Below are positions 8,723 to 17,026 of a DNA stretch of 48,610 nt, in pieces. The notes beneath the pieces are model-generated. The model was given only the letters and a program-made list of their open reading frames with translations, was not told the origin of the DNA and did no database searches. A program made the position numbers and the translations under genes. The stretch's first letter is position 1; every line of letters starts with the position of its first letter. The stretch comes from Chloroflexota bacterium (GTDB taxonomy: Bacteria > Chloroflexota > Anaerolineae > Aggregatilineales > Ch27), in NCBI GenBank assembly GCA_019873685.1, contig JAIOAT010000023.1, positions 1 through 48,610 of the forward strand, in the 5' to 3' direction.

Positions 8723-9724
8723 TCACTCCCGCAGCAGATCGGCGCTGCGGGCCAGCAGGCCGGGTAGCCCGCCTGTATGCCAGAACAGGATCGTCTCCTC
8801 CGGGTGGAAGATCCCGGCGCGGATCAGACTGACCAGCTGGGCAAAGGCCCGGCCTGTGTAGACCGGGTCGAGCACGATGCCTTCCGTCTGCGCCAGCAGA
8901 CGGATGCCCTCGCGCTCGGCGGCGGTGATGACGCCATAGGCGTGCGGGCCGCAGGCGTCATAGAAGATGAAATCGGTGTCTGTGAAGTTCAGCCTGAGGC
9001 TCAGGTATTCCGCTGTCGCCGCCGCCAGGGCGCGGACAGTCCCGCCGATGTCCGGGATGGCGAAGTTGTTCATGCCGATCACCGCTGCGCCCAGATCAAG
9101 CGCCTTAACGCCGACCAGGACGCCGGCGTGCGTCCCGCCGGAACCGGCCACCAGGACGATCCGGTCGACGCGCTCGCCCTGCACGGCCAGCTGCCCGGCC
9201 AGTTCCTCGACGGCGGCGACATAGCCCGTTGCGCCGACCGGCACTGAGCCGCCGGTCGGGATGACATATGGCCTGCCGCCCCCGGCGGCAACCTCCGCCA
9301 CGACTTCAGCCATGACCTCCTCGCGCGGGCGGCCGCCCGTCCAGCGCACTTCCGCGCCGAGCAGATCGTCCAGCAACAGGTTGCCGTCCCAGCGATCGCG
9401 GGGCAGCGGTTCCCCGGAGAGCACGAGCACGCAGCGCAGGCCATAGCGGGCGGCAGCGGCAGCCGTCTGGCGGCAGTGGTTGGATTGCGGGCCGCCGGGC
9501 GTGATCAGCGTATCCGCGCCGCGGGCCAGCGCGTCGCCAAGCAGGAATTCCAGCTTGCGGGTCTTGTTGCCGCCGGAAGCCAGGCCGGTCTGGTCATCGC
9601 GCTTGATCAGCAGGCGTGGGCAACCGGGCAGGGCGTGGCGCAGGCGGGGCAGATCATGGATCGGCGTGGGCAGGAAGGCCAGCGGCACGCGCGGCAGGTG
9701 GGCGGTCAGCGGCTGATGGGCCAT
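8723..9724 (-). CDS. PLP-dependent D-cysteine desulfhydrase/ACC deaminase family enzyme
   Basis: The 333-aa protein is a fold-type II PLP enzyme. The Schiff-base lysine is Lys54 in SGGNKTRKLEFLLGDAL. TPGGPQSNHCRQTAAAAA follows, the serine/asparagine/histidine motif that holds substrate and ring in this family. A Gly-rich phosphate cup (VAGSGGTHAGVLVG) and a C-terminal WHTGGLPGL complete the pattern. Family members release ammonia from D-cysteine (giving sulfide and pyruvate) or from 1-aminocyclopropane-1-carboxylate (giving 2-oxobutyrate), and some act on L-cysteate or other D-amino acids. Sequence alone does not separate these, although D-cysteine desulfhydrase is the more usual activity in bacteria without plant association. 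It follows GGGAG upstream of the ATG. Confidence 0.85.
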   Translation of the reverse strand: MAHQPLTAHLPRVPLAFLPTPIHDLPRLRHALPGCPRLLIKRDDQTGLASGGNKTRKLEFLLGDALARGADTLITPGGPQSNHCRQTAAAAARYGLRCVLVLSGEPLPRDRWDGNLLLDDLLGAEVRWTGGRPREEVMAEVVAEVAAGGGRPYVIPTGGSVPVGATGYVAAVEELAGQLAVQGERVDRIVLVAGSGGTHAGVLVGVKALDLGAAVIGMNNFAIPDIGGTVRALAAATAEYLSLRLNFTDTDFIFYDACGPHAYGVITAAEREGIRLLAQTEGIVLDPVYTGRAFAQLVSLIRAGIFHPEETILFWHTGGLPGLLARSADLLRE

Positions 9725-9807
9725 GGCGGGGCATCTCCCGTCAGGTGGAGGGCGTCACGGCTCCATTGTATGGCGAATGCGCCGGCAGGGGTAGGCGGGA
9801 AGGAAGC

Positions 9808-10596
9808 CTACAGAATCCGGCGCAGCATCTCCGCCACGCTGCGGTAGACCGGCGAATCGTCGCTCAGATCGACCAGTGGCCGCCCACTGAACTCCAGCTC
9901 GCTCAGCCCGGCGTCATAGGGCACCGCGCCCAGGAAGGGTATGCCCAGGCTGTCGATCTGCGCCTGCAACGGGGCAGGGATCGTCTCGCCGCGCAGGCCG
10001 TTGACGATCAGGTAGCTATGCTCGATGTGGATGTCCATCTCGCGCTGGAAGGCGGCGATGCGCCCGGCGGCGACCAGGCCGCGCTGGGTGGGATCGGTGA
10101 CGATCAGCAGAATCTGCACGTCGCGGGTGGTGCGGCGGCTGAGATGCTCCATCCCGGCCTCGTTGTCGATGACCACGTAGCGGTAATGGCGGCTGATCCC
10201 GTCGATGACCTCGCGCAGGTTGTGGTTGACGGCGCAATAACAGCCGGGGCCTTCCGGGCGGCCCATGGCGATCAGGTCGACACGGTCGCCTTCCGCCAGC
10301 GCGGAACGGATTTCGCGGTCCAGGTAGTCGCGTTTGTTCAGGCCGCCGGGCAACGCGCCCATGGCCGCGCCGCCAGCCGTCAGCGATTCCTTAACCTGCG
10401 CGAGCATGTCCTCGCGGATATCGCCCACCGTCCATTCCAGCGGCAGGCCAAGCACCATGTTGAGGTTGCTGGAAGGGTCGGCGTCGATAGCCAGGATGGG
10501 GCCGGGCTGACTCTGGGCCAGGTACTTGATCACCATCCCGGCGATGGTGGTCTTGCCGACTCCGCCTTTGCCAGCGAGTGCGATGGTGGTGGTCAT
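9808..10596 (-). CDS. cooC: CooC-type nickel-insertion ATPase (first copy)
   Basis: This 262-aa MinD/ParA-like P-loop ATPase starts with ALAGKGGVGKTTIAG (deviant Walker A with signature lysine), has DADPSSNLN, and carries a CxC motif (Cys119-Tyr-Cys121). In CooC the CxC pair lies at the dimer interface and binds nickel. CooC/AcsF proteins use ATP to load nickel into the C-cluster of CO dehydrogenase or the A-cluster of acetyl-CoA synthase. AGGAG lies eight bases before the ATG. The gene sits at the downstream end of the acs gene run, next to a second copy; this copy is slightly longer. Which of the two serves CODH and which serves ACS cannot be told from the sequence. Confidence 0.88.
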   Translation of the reverse strand: MTTTIALAGKGGVGKTTIAGMVIKYLAQSQPGPILAIDADPSSNLNMVLGLPLEWTVGDIREDMLAQVKESLTAGGAAMGALPGGLNKRDYLDREIRSALAEGDRVDLIAMGRPEGPGCYCAVNHNLREVIDGISRHYRYVVIDNEAGMEHLSRRTTRDVQILLIVTDPTQRGLVAAGRIAAFQREMDIHIEHSYLIVNGLRGETIPAPLQAQIDSLGIPFLGAVPYDAGLSELEFSGRPLVDLSDDSPVYRSVAEMLRRIL

Positions 10597-10676
10597 GGTT
10601 GGCTACTCCTGAGGGCCATGGATAGCGACAGGGTATGCGACGTTGCAGTGACTATACCACGCGCCGGGCAGGACGG

Positions 10677-11447
10677 TCACCCGCGACTCAGCCGGTCGGC
10701 CATTTCCGCCGCCGCTGCGCGCAGGGCGGGGACGTGGTCGTACACGGCCACACCCAGTCGGTCGGCTTCCTGCACGGCCAGGTCAGCGGGCAGCATCCCC
10801 AGTAGCGGGATACCGGGCGTTTCGGCGGCGACAAACGCCCGCTCGTCGTCATCCCGTACCTTGTTGGCGACCAGCCACAGCCGTCGCAGGCCAATGTCGT
10901 TGGCCAGTTTCTTGATCTGCGCGGCGGTGCCCAGGCTGCGCCGGGTCGGTTCCACGACGATGATCATGGCGTCAACGAAGTCCACGGTTGCCCGGCCCAG
11001 GTGCTCTACACCGGCGTACATGTCCAGGATCAGCACATCATCCTGGCGGAAGAGCAGGTGCGTGAACAGCGTCTTGAGCATGGCGCTTTCCGGGCAGATG
11101 CAGCCTGAGCCGCCCGTGTCGACTGATCCCATCTCCAGCAGGCGTACGCCGCGATGGACGACGCTGAAGCGCTCCGGCAGGTCATCCACGCGTGGGTTGA
11201 GCGTAAAGAATCCGCCGATCGTGCCCGGTTTGGCGCCGGTACGTTCCTCGATCAGGTCATCCATTTCGGCGATCGGGCGCAACCGGGCGCGTAACTCCGG
11301 CGGGAACCCCAGCGCCCCGGCCAGGCACGGCGCGGGGTCGGCGTCAACGGCCAGGACATCACGCCCGGCGTCGGCGTAAGCCTGGGCCAGCAGGGCGGCC
11401 AGGGTGGTCTTGCCCACGCCGCCTTTGCCGCTGATGGCGAGTTTCAT
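10677..11447 (-). CDS. cooC: CooC-type nickel-insertion ATPase (second copy)
   Basis: This 256-aa protein is a second MinD-like ATPase of the CooC/AcsF family. It has AISGKGGVGKTTLAALLAQAY, DADPAPCLAGALG and a nickel-binding CxC (Cys116-Ile-Cys118). Compared with the copy at 9808-10596 it has a longer segment before the CxC (GAKPGTIGGFFTLNPRVDDL), the more typical CooC layout. The start follows GGAGGCGTACCACA. It lies 25 bases downstream of corA and 80 bases upstream of the other copy, so the three are probably one transcript with the acs genes. A division of labour between CODH and ACS maturation is known for cooC/acsF pairs in acetogens and is inferred here. Confidence 0.88.
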   Translation of the reverse strand: MKLAISGKGGVGKTTLAALLAQAYADAGRDVLAVDADPAPCLAGALGFPPELRARLRPIAEMDDLIEERTGAKPGTIGGFFTLNPRVDDLPERFSVVHRGVRLLEMGSVDTGGSGCICPESAMLKTLFTHLLFRQDDVLILDMYAGVEHLGRATVDFVDAMIIVVEPTRRSLGTAAQIKKLANDIGLRRLWLVANKVRDDDERAFVAAETPGIPLLGMLPADLAVQEADRLGVAVYDHVPALRAAAAEMADRLSRG

Positions 11448-11472
11448 TGTGGTACGCCTCCTGCGCTGTCCA

Positions 11473-12402
11473 TTAGAACCAGTCCCTTCGCCAGAAGATG
11501 ATTGCCACCGCTGCGCATAGCACTACCGAAACAAGCAATACAATGGTGAAATCGTATGCCTCATGGACGAGTGGCAGGTTGACGTTCATCCCGTAGAAGC
11601 TGGCGATCATCGTCGGAATGGCCATCACAATGGTCACGGATGCCAGGAACTTCATTACCTGGTTCAGGTTGTTGGAGATGATAGACGCGAACGCATCCAT
11701 CATCTGGCTGAGAATATTGCTGGCGATTCCCACCATCTGAATCGCCTGCTTGTTCTCGGTCAGGACGTCCTCCAGCAGGTCCTCGTCCTCCGGATATGAA
11801 TGGAAGATCCGGCTGCGCTGCAGGCGTTCCATCATCAACTCATTCGATTTTAGGGCGGTCTCGAAAAGCACCAGACTCTTCTGGTACTTGAGCAGTTCCA
11901 GGACCTCTTTGTTCCGCAACGACTGCTGAAGACTGTCCTCCAGCTTGTCAACGGTCTTATTGATTTCGTGCAGGTACAGCAGGTAGCGGTTGGCAGTGTT
12001 CAGCAGCAGTTGCAGCACAAAACGGTAACGCTTGCCAGTCGAAATTACTCTCCGCCCGTTGGTCAATTCCTTGAGAATACGGTTCTCAGTCTTGCAGACG
12101 GTGACGGCATATTGCTCGGTCAGGATGATCCCCAGGGGGATGGTGACATAGGGAATGTCGGCGTCCTTCTCCTGATAGTAGGGGACGCGCAGAATGATCA
12201 GCGTGGTGTCGCCCTCCTTCTCCACCCGGGCCAGCTCGTCAATGTCCAGTGGATCGGTGATGTAATCCTGGGAGATTCCCAGCGCCTGGCTGAGCTGGGT
12301 GATCTCCGCCGGCGTAGGATCGATCACGTTAATCCAGCTACCGCCCGTGAATTCAGTGAATGTCTCCAGACCCTTCTCTGTGCTCTTGAGGATAGTGATC
12401 AC
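11473..12402 (-). CDS. corA: CorA-family divalent metal transporter
   Basis: I chose the GTG at 12400-12402 because AAGGAGG lies eight bases upstream. A longer frame starts upstream of 12578 but would overlap the neighbouring gene and carries non-homologous residues. The 309-aa protein has a large cytoplasmic N-terminal domain, a long coiled helix, and two C-terminal membrane helices. The pore signature GMN (in SFYGMNVNLPL) lies between them and the C-terminus ends WRRDWF. CorA proteins form pentamers that import Mg2+, and also Co2+ and Ni2+. Placed among CODH/ACS maturation genes, metal supply to nickel and cobalt enzymes is an attractive inference but not shown; the protein may simply import magnesium. 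Confidence 0.9.
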   Translation of the reverse strand: MITILKSTEKGLETFTEFTGGSWINVIDPTPAEITQLSQALGISQDYITDPLDIDELARVEKEGDTTLIILRVPYYQEKDADIPYVTIPLGIILTEQYAVTVCKTENRILKELTNGRRVISTGKRYRFVLQLLLNTANRYLLYLHEINKTVDKLEDSLQQSLRNKEVLELLKYQKSLVLFETALKSNELMMERLQRSRIFHSYPEDEDLLEDVLTENKQAIQMVGIASNILSQMMDAFASIISNNLNQVMKFLASVTIVMAIPTMIASFYGMNVNLPLVHEAYDFTIVLLVSVVLCAAVAIIFWRRDWF

Positions 12403-12500
12403 ACTCGATACCTCCTTGTCTCCTGCAAAGTCCAAAGGCATACCCAGCTTACAGCGGAATATCGCTGTGTCTAGCCCCAAAAAGCCGGGCATAGCACAAC

Positions 12501-12533
12501 AGACACCCGATGTCTGGCGAGCAACGGGTGTCT
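12501..12533 (-). terminator. Hairpin between metVF and corA, possible end of the acs transcript
   Basis: AGACACCCG at 12501-12509 pairs perfectly with CGGGTGTCT at 12525-12533 (9 bp, 15-base loop) in the 175-base gap after metVF. On the minus strand the next bases are GTTGTGCTATGCCCGGC and then a TTTTT run, about 17 bases past the stem, so termination would be weak or partial. It may set a step-down in expression before corA and cooC. Confidence 0.4.
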
Positions 12534-12577
12534 GAACTGTTTCATCAGGTTGCAGTGCAGCAGCGAGCCTGTGGCCG

Positions 12578-14065
12578 CTACCGCGCCGATGCAGCCTGTG
12601 TATCCTGTTCCTGAGTGAGGACGAAGTCCGGCGGCAGCAGCCCGGCCTCGCGCACAATGCGCGGCACGATCTCCTCCCACCCCACGGCCATCAGATGGAT
12701 GCCATGGACGCCTTGCTTGCCCTTGATCGCCTCGATCAGCTCCAGTGCGATCTGGACGCCTTCCTCTTCCACGCCATCGCCGGCGGCTTCCAGCCGCTTG
12801 AGCAGGCGCTCCGGGATGACGACGCCGGGCACGTCGTGGTGCATGTACTGGGCCATCTTCAGGCTCTTGAGCGGGGTGATCCCGACCAGGATGTAGACCT
12901 TGTCCAGGATGTTGCGCTGGGCCAGAGCGTTCAGCCAGACCTCAAAGCCGTCCGGGTCGTAGACCAGGTTGGTCTGGAAGAACTGCGCCCCGGCGTTAAC
13001 CTTCTTGTGCTCCCGCAGGGCCTGGAAGCGCGGCTCCGAGGCGAAGGGCGCCGCCGCTGCGCCCAGGAAGAATTGCGGCGGATTCTTGATCTGGCGGCCA
13101 TCCAGGTAGATGCCCTCGTCGCGCATCCGCCGCAGAATCCACAGCATCTGCACGGCATCGATGTCAACGACATCCGATCGGCCTACCGGCGCCGGCCCCA
13201 TCCGGGCATGATCGCCGGAGAGGCACAGGATGTTGCGCACGCCCAGCGCACTGGCCCCGATGACTTCCGATTGCAGACCCATCCGCGTCCGGTCGCGGGC
13301 AGCAATCTGCATGACCGGCTCCGCGCCGTGCTGCAGGGCCAGCATACTGCAGGCCAGGCTGGACATGCGCGGTGTGGCCGAAGGGTTGTCGGTGAAGTTG
13401 ACGGCAGCCACATAGGGGCGGATCAGTTCGACGTTGCGGCAGAGCTTGCCGGTGGCTGTGCTCATCGGCGGGGCGACTTCGGCAGTGACCACGAATTCCC
13501 CGGCCCGCAGGCGGCGCTCCAGGTTGGAGACTGGCTCGCTGTAGGCGGGCGGGTGATACTGGTCATCGCCGCCCCACCAGTCTGGCTGGCGCACCGGGCG
13601 GAAGATGGAGTCCCAGGTGACGGCCCGTGTGCCGGGATCGCGGCTGGTCAGGCCACGGGCGACCCGGCCCACCCCCAGCTTGCGGACCTGAGCGACGACA
13701 TCCCCCCAGGTCTCGCCGCCGACCTTGTCCCAATCCAGCGGCGGCAGAACTTCCAGCAGCTTATCTTCACGGCCCATACGGAAGGAGCGGTCGTAGATTT
13801 TGTACCAGATGCAGGGGCGCGTTTCATCCACGTAGCAGTGCTCCGGCGTGGAACCGCCGCAGGGGCCGTTGCGCAACCCCTTGGGGCACTCCATCGGACA
13901 GATGAAGGCCGTCTCCTGTAGCAGGCAGTTGCCGCACATCCGGCACCCGAACAGCGGCCCCTTGACCCAGCGTTCCACCTGGGCCAGCATCCGGCGGCCA
14001 AACGGCTCGCGCTTGAAGGGGTAAAAGGGCGGCTGCCAGCGGCGGCCGGGAGTGAAACCAGGCAT
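12578..14065 (-). CDS. metF: MetV-MetF fusion: methylene-THF reductase with N-terminal Cys-rich MetV domain
   Basis: This 495-aa protein joins two parts usually encoded separately in acetogens. Residues about 1-170 look like MetV: a Cys-rich zinc/iron-sulfur-binding segment with C41, C44, C47, C56, C60, C69, C77 and C85 (CRMCGNC...ICPMECPKG...CGG). Residues about 178-495 are the MetF TIM barrel: FVVTAEVAPPMS (with catalytic-type Glu196), VNFTDNPSATPRMS, MQIAARDR and CLSGDHA flavin-site motifs, and GITPLKS near the end. The reductase converts methylene-THF to methyl-THF in the methyl branch. The MetV part is proposed to pass electrons from ferredoxin or another partner to MetF flavin. The ATG follows AGGAGGCGTACC. 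It is encoded between acsE and corA; partner proteins such as RnfC2 are not in view. Confidence 0.88.
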   Translation of the reverse strand: MPGFTPGRRWQPPFYPFKREPFGRRMLAQVERWVKGPLFGCRMCGNCLLQETAFICPMECPKGLRNGPCGGSTPEHCYVDETRPCIWYKIYDRSFRMGREDKLLEVLPPLDWDKVGGETWGDVVAQVRKLGVGRVARGLTSRDPGTRAVTWDSIFRPVRQPDWWGGDDQYHPPAYSEPVSNLERRLRAGEFVVTAEVAPPMSTATGKLCRNVELIRPYVAAVNFTDNPSATPRMSSLACSMLALQHGAEPVMQIAARDRTRMGLQSEVIGASALGVRNILCLSGDHARMGPAPVGRSDVVDIDAVQMLWILRRMRDEGIYLDGRQIKNPPQFFLGAAAAPFASEPRFQALREHKKVNAGAQFFQTNLVYDPDGFEVWLNALAQRNILDKVYILVGITPLKSLKMAQYMHHDVPGVVIPERLLKRLEAAGDGVEEEGVQIALELIEAIKGKQGVHGIHLMAVGWEEIVPRIVREAGLLPPDFVLTQEQDTQAASAR

Positions 14066-14093
14066 GGTACGCCTCCTGTTCCGGCTGTGGCAG

Positions 14094-15029
14094 CTAGGCG
14101 GTGGTCGCCTGCTGCAAGTACGAGTCGGCGTAGATCACCTTGTTGAGCAGGATCTGCACCGTCTTCCAGATGGCGACCTGTTCAGGATCGCTCATGTCGA
14201 CATCGTCAACAGTTAACTCTTCCCCGGCAGCGACGCGGTCGTGCAGGGTCAGGTACAGGCGACCCACCGGCGTGCTGGCGTCGCGCTGTTCAACGATCCG
14301 GATCGCTTCCTTGAGCGCTTCGTCCAGCGGGTCGGCGATCATCATCTTCAGGCCAACGCCCATCAGCATCACGCAGTAGACGCGGTTGATCAGCGGCCGG
14401 TTCTCCCGCGGGACGGCGTTCGACACATTCGACAGCCCGACCGAGATCGGCGGTGGCGGGTCCCAGGCGAACTGCAGGGTGCGGATGGCCTCGATCAGCT
14501 CCGGGCAGTATTCCTGGCAACCGGAGACGGTCAGCACCAGCGGGTCGATGATCAGATCAGAGATGGGGAAGTCGATCTCCAGAGCGCGGGGGATCAGCTT
14601 CTCTAGGGCGATGTTAACCCGTTCATCGGCGCTGACCGGGATGCCGCTCTTGCCCATCGTCAACGCGATCAGGCGCGTATTATACCGCTTGGCGACCAGC
14701 GGCACCTTCTCCAGCCGTTCTTCCTCCGCCGAGGTGGAGTTGATGATCGGCTGGGCCTTGGTGACCTTCTTCAACCCGGCCTCGATCCCCTCCAGGTTGG
14801 TGCTGTCAAAGCTGAGGGGGACATCGACGACTGCTTCAACCGTTTCGACGATCCAGGGGAAGACTTCGGTGCCGTCCTTCTTGCGCGGGCCGAGGTTGAG
14901 GTCCAGGGCCTGCGCCCCGGCTTCGACCTGCTGGACGGCCAGCTCCTGGAAAAAGCGGGCATCCTTGGCGGCCAGCGCATCTTTGACGCGCTGGGAGATG
15001 ATGTGGATGTTCTCACCGATGATATACAT
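14094..15029 (-). CDS. acsE: Methyl-THF:corrinoid/iron-sulfur protein methyltransferase
   Basis: AcsE moves the methyl group of methyl-THF onto the cobalt of the AcsCD corrinoid protein. The 311-aa protein is a pterin-binding TIM barrel of the MetH-like family. It starts MYIIGENIHIISQRVKDAL and contains GAQALDLNLGPRKKDG, VPLSFDSTNLEGIE and PIINSTSAEEERLE, all characteristic of the methyltransferase. The ATG at 15027-15029 is chosen because AAAGGAACAGCC precedes it. An alternative ATG five codons upstream overlaps the stop of the acsV gene as ATGA, so the two genes are translationally close. Its position directly after acsV and before metVF matches a methyl-to-carbonyl branch hand-off. Confidence 0.93.
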   Translation of the reverse strand: MYIIGENIHIISQRVKDALAAKDARFFQELAVQQVEAGAQALDLNLGPRKKDGTEVFPWIVETVEAVVDVPLSFDSTNLEGIEAGLKKVTKAQPIINSTSAEEERLEKVPLVAKRYNTRLIALTMGKSGIPVSADERVNIALEKLIPRALEIDFPISDLIIDPLVLTVSGCQEYCPELIEAIRTLQFAWDPPPPISVGLSNVSNAVPRENRPLINRVYCVMLMGVGLKMMIADPLDEALKEAIRIVEQRDASTPVGRLYLTLHDRVAAGEELTVDDVDMSDPEQVAIWKTVQILLNKVIYADSYLQQATTA

Positions 15030-15040
15030 GGCTGTTCCTT

Positions 15041-16942
15041 TCATGTCGCCCTGGCTGCCTGCACCGTGGGGAAGCGCGAGAGATCGGTATGGGGCAGGAA
15101 CAGCGCGGAGGTGAACGCTTCGTAAAAGCGGTTATCCGCGGAAAGCTCGATATACGTCAGGCGGCTGGCAATGGCCCGCACCCGTTCACGGGCGGCGCGG
15201 TCCAGCAGGGCCAGGTACGCGCCGCGCACGGCGGTATTGCCCAGGAAGCTGAAGCGTTCCCAGGGGATATCTGGCAGCAGGCCGATCTCAACCGCCTTTT
15301 CTACATTGATATACTGGCCAAAGGAACCGCCAACCAGCACCCGGTCAACGTCAGCCAGCGGCATGCCGATGCTATCCGCCAGCACGCTGAACCCGGCGTA
15401 AATGGCGGCTTTGGCCCGCAGCAGGTTGTCAATGTCTACCGCTGTGATGACAATGTCGCTGCCGGTGGCCGATTCCGCTGCCCAGGCGACCACGTATTCC
15501 GGGCCGTGATCGCCGACGCGGACGCGGGGCGTGGGCAGTGTGGTGTTGATGTGCCCGCCTTTGTCAACGACGCCGGTCAGGAACATCTCCGCCAGCAGGC
15601 TGATCAGGCCGCTGCCGCACAGCCCGCGCGGCGGGACGCCGCCGATCACGCGGAAGGTCGGCTCGTAGGTTGCTCCGTTGATCCAGACTTCTTCGATCGC
15701 GCCGCGGGTGGCGCGCATACCGTGCAGCACCCCCGCGCCCTCAAAAGCCGGGCCGGCGGAGCAGGCGCAGGTCAGCAGCCACTCGCGGTTGCCCAGCACG
15801 GTCTCGCCGTTGGTCCCGATGTCGATGAACAGCGTGGCGGCTTCGGCGTCGTCCAGACCGGAGGAAAGGACGCCGGCGGTGATATCCGCGCCGACGTAGC
15901 TGGCCACGCCCGGTAGGCAGTCTACCGCCGCCGCCGGGTGAATCGGCAACCCGATGTCGCGCCCGGTTAGCGGGGGTACATGGTTGACGGCCGTCACGAA
16001 TGGCATCAGGCGGATGCTTTCCGCCGGGATGCCCAGCAGCAGGTGGATCATGGTGCTGTTGCCCGCGAAGGTAGCCTTGACCACCTCGGAGGGGCTGACT
16101 CCGACGCGGGCGCAGGCGGCTTCCAGCAGGGCGGTGATCGTCTCCAGCACCAGTTGTTGCAGTTCCTGCCCGCCGTTGTTCTTGCTGGCGTAAATGATGC
16201 GCGAGATCACATCCTCACCACGGGCGATCTGGCCGTTGTACTCGGCAACCTGGGCGGCCACCCGGCCGGTCAGCAGGTCAACCAGCCACAGGGTGACCGT
16301 CGTCGTGCCGATATCGATCGCCGCGCCCCACAGCGGAGCTTCCACCGGGGTGTGCCCGGAGCGCAGATCGATCAGCCGGGCCTCCGCCGGGCCGTCCTCT
16401 ACTACCGCGGTGACCTGCCATTCGCCCTCGCGCAGGATGCGCCCCAGCCGCCGCAGCAGATCCAGATCAAGGCGGGTGACGGCCAGGCCGCTTTCCTGGC
16501 GGATGGCTGTCTGCAGGCGGCTCCAGTCATCGGTCTGGTCATCCAGGCTGGGGGGTGGCAGGGTCAGGTTCAGGCGGCGGATGGTCTGGTCACGGATGGG
16601 GTCGTAGCCGGGCGGCGCCACCACCTCGCGGGCGGTGCGGTCAGTGGTCAGGCGGCGCTCGATGCTTTCCTGAGGCGGGACGGCGACGGTTACGTCGCCC
16701 TCGACGACCGTCTGGCAGGCCAGCGCCCAGCCCGCGGCGACATCATCGGCGCTCAGGCGCAGGCTGCTGCGGCGGCGGGCGCTGCCGGCAATGATCCGGA
16801 CAGCGCAGCGCCCGCAGCGGCCCTGCCCGCCGCAGGGCTGCATCAGGTTCAACCCGGCCAGACGCGCCGCTTCGGAGAGCAGCGTACCCGTCGGGACGCG
16901 CACCGGTTCCAGCGCGGCATCGAAGGTGACAAGATGGGTCAT
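15041..16942 (-). CDS. acsV: Corrinoid-protein reductive activator (ferredoxin plus ASKHA ATPase domain)
   Basis: The 633-aa protein reactivates the cobalt of the corrinoid iron-sulfur protein when Co(I) is accidentally oxidised. The N-terminus is a [2Fe-2S] ferredoxin domain with C37, C43, C46 and C76 (QPCGGQGRCGRC). The remainder is the DUF4445/ASKHA-type ATP-binding region, with AAIDIGTTTVTLWLVDL and FIDIGTNGETVLGN phosphate loops and LVGGSFGQYINVEKAVEIGLLP near the C-terminus. ATP hydrolysis drives the unfavourable low-potential reduction. Such proteins are known as RACE, or AcsV in acetogens. It lies between acsC and acsE with close spacing, so its target is AcsCD. The ATG follows AAGGA. 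Confidence 0.92.
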   Translation of the reverse strand: MTHLVTFDAALEPVRVPTGTLLSEAARLAGLNLMQPCGGQGRCGRCAVRIIAGSARRRSSLRLSADDVAAGWALACQTVVEGDVTVAVPPQESIERRLTTDRTAREVVAPPGYDPIRDQTIRRLNLTLPPPSLDDQTDDWSRLQTAIRQESGLAVTRLDLDLLRRLGRILREGEWQVTAVVEDGPAEARLIDLRSGHTPVEAPLWGAAIDIGTTTVTLWLVDLLTGRVAAQVAEYNGQIARGEDVISRIIYASKNNGGQELQQLVLETITALLEAACARVGVSPSEVVKATFAGNSTMIHLLLGIPAESIRLMPFVTAVNHVPPLTGRDIGLPIHPAAAVDCLPGVASYVGADITAGVLSSGLDDAEAATLFIDIGTNGETVLGNREWLLTCACSAGPAFEGAGVLHGMRATRGAIEEVWINGATYEPTFRVIGGVPPRGLCGSGLISLLAEMFLTGVVDKGGHINTTLPTPRVRVGDHGPEYVVAWAAESATGSDIVITAVDIDNLLRAKAAIYAGFSVLADSIGMPLADVDRVLVGGSFGQYINVEKAVEIGLLPDIPWERFSFLGNTAVRGAYLALLDRAARERVRAIASRLTYIELSADNRFYEAFTSALFLPHTDLSRFPTVQAARAT

Positions 16943-16982
16943 TGGCGACGTTGTCCTTGCTGTGAATTCCCATCCGATCGGG

Positions 16983-17020
16983 GCGGGGGCTGCGCTTCAG
17001 ACCAGCAGGCGCACCCCCGC
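16983..17020 (-). other. Strong hairpin between acsC and acsV
   Basis: GCGGGGG-C-TGCGC at 16983-16995 pairs with GCGCA-CCCCCGC at 17009-17020: 12 bp with a single bulged C and a 13-base loop. It fills much of the 84-base gap just after the acsC stop (17027). There is no U-run next to it. It may block 3' decay of the upstream mRNA or lower readthrough into acsV, so CFeSP and ACS/CODH would exceed the activator. Confidence 0.45.
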
Positions 17021-17026
17021 GCTCGG

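Noticed and set aside
9616-11379. Long plus-strand open frame across both cooC genes
   Set aside because: Antisense to two clear CooC ATPases, no domain, and composition typical of shadow frames.
12403-12657. N-terminal extension of CorA by 85 codons
   Set aside because: It would overlap metVF, lacks homology, and the strong AAGGAGG site fixes the GTG at 12402.
12695-13921. Plus-strand open frame of about 408 codons opposite metVF
   Set aside because: Antisense shadow of a gene with clear MetV and MetF motifs.
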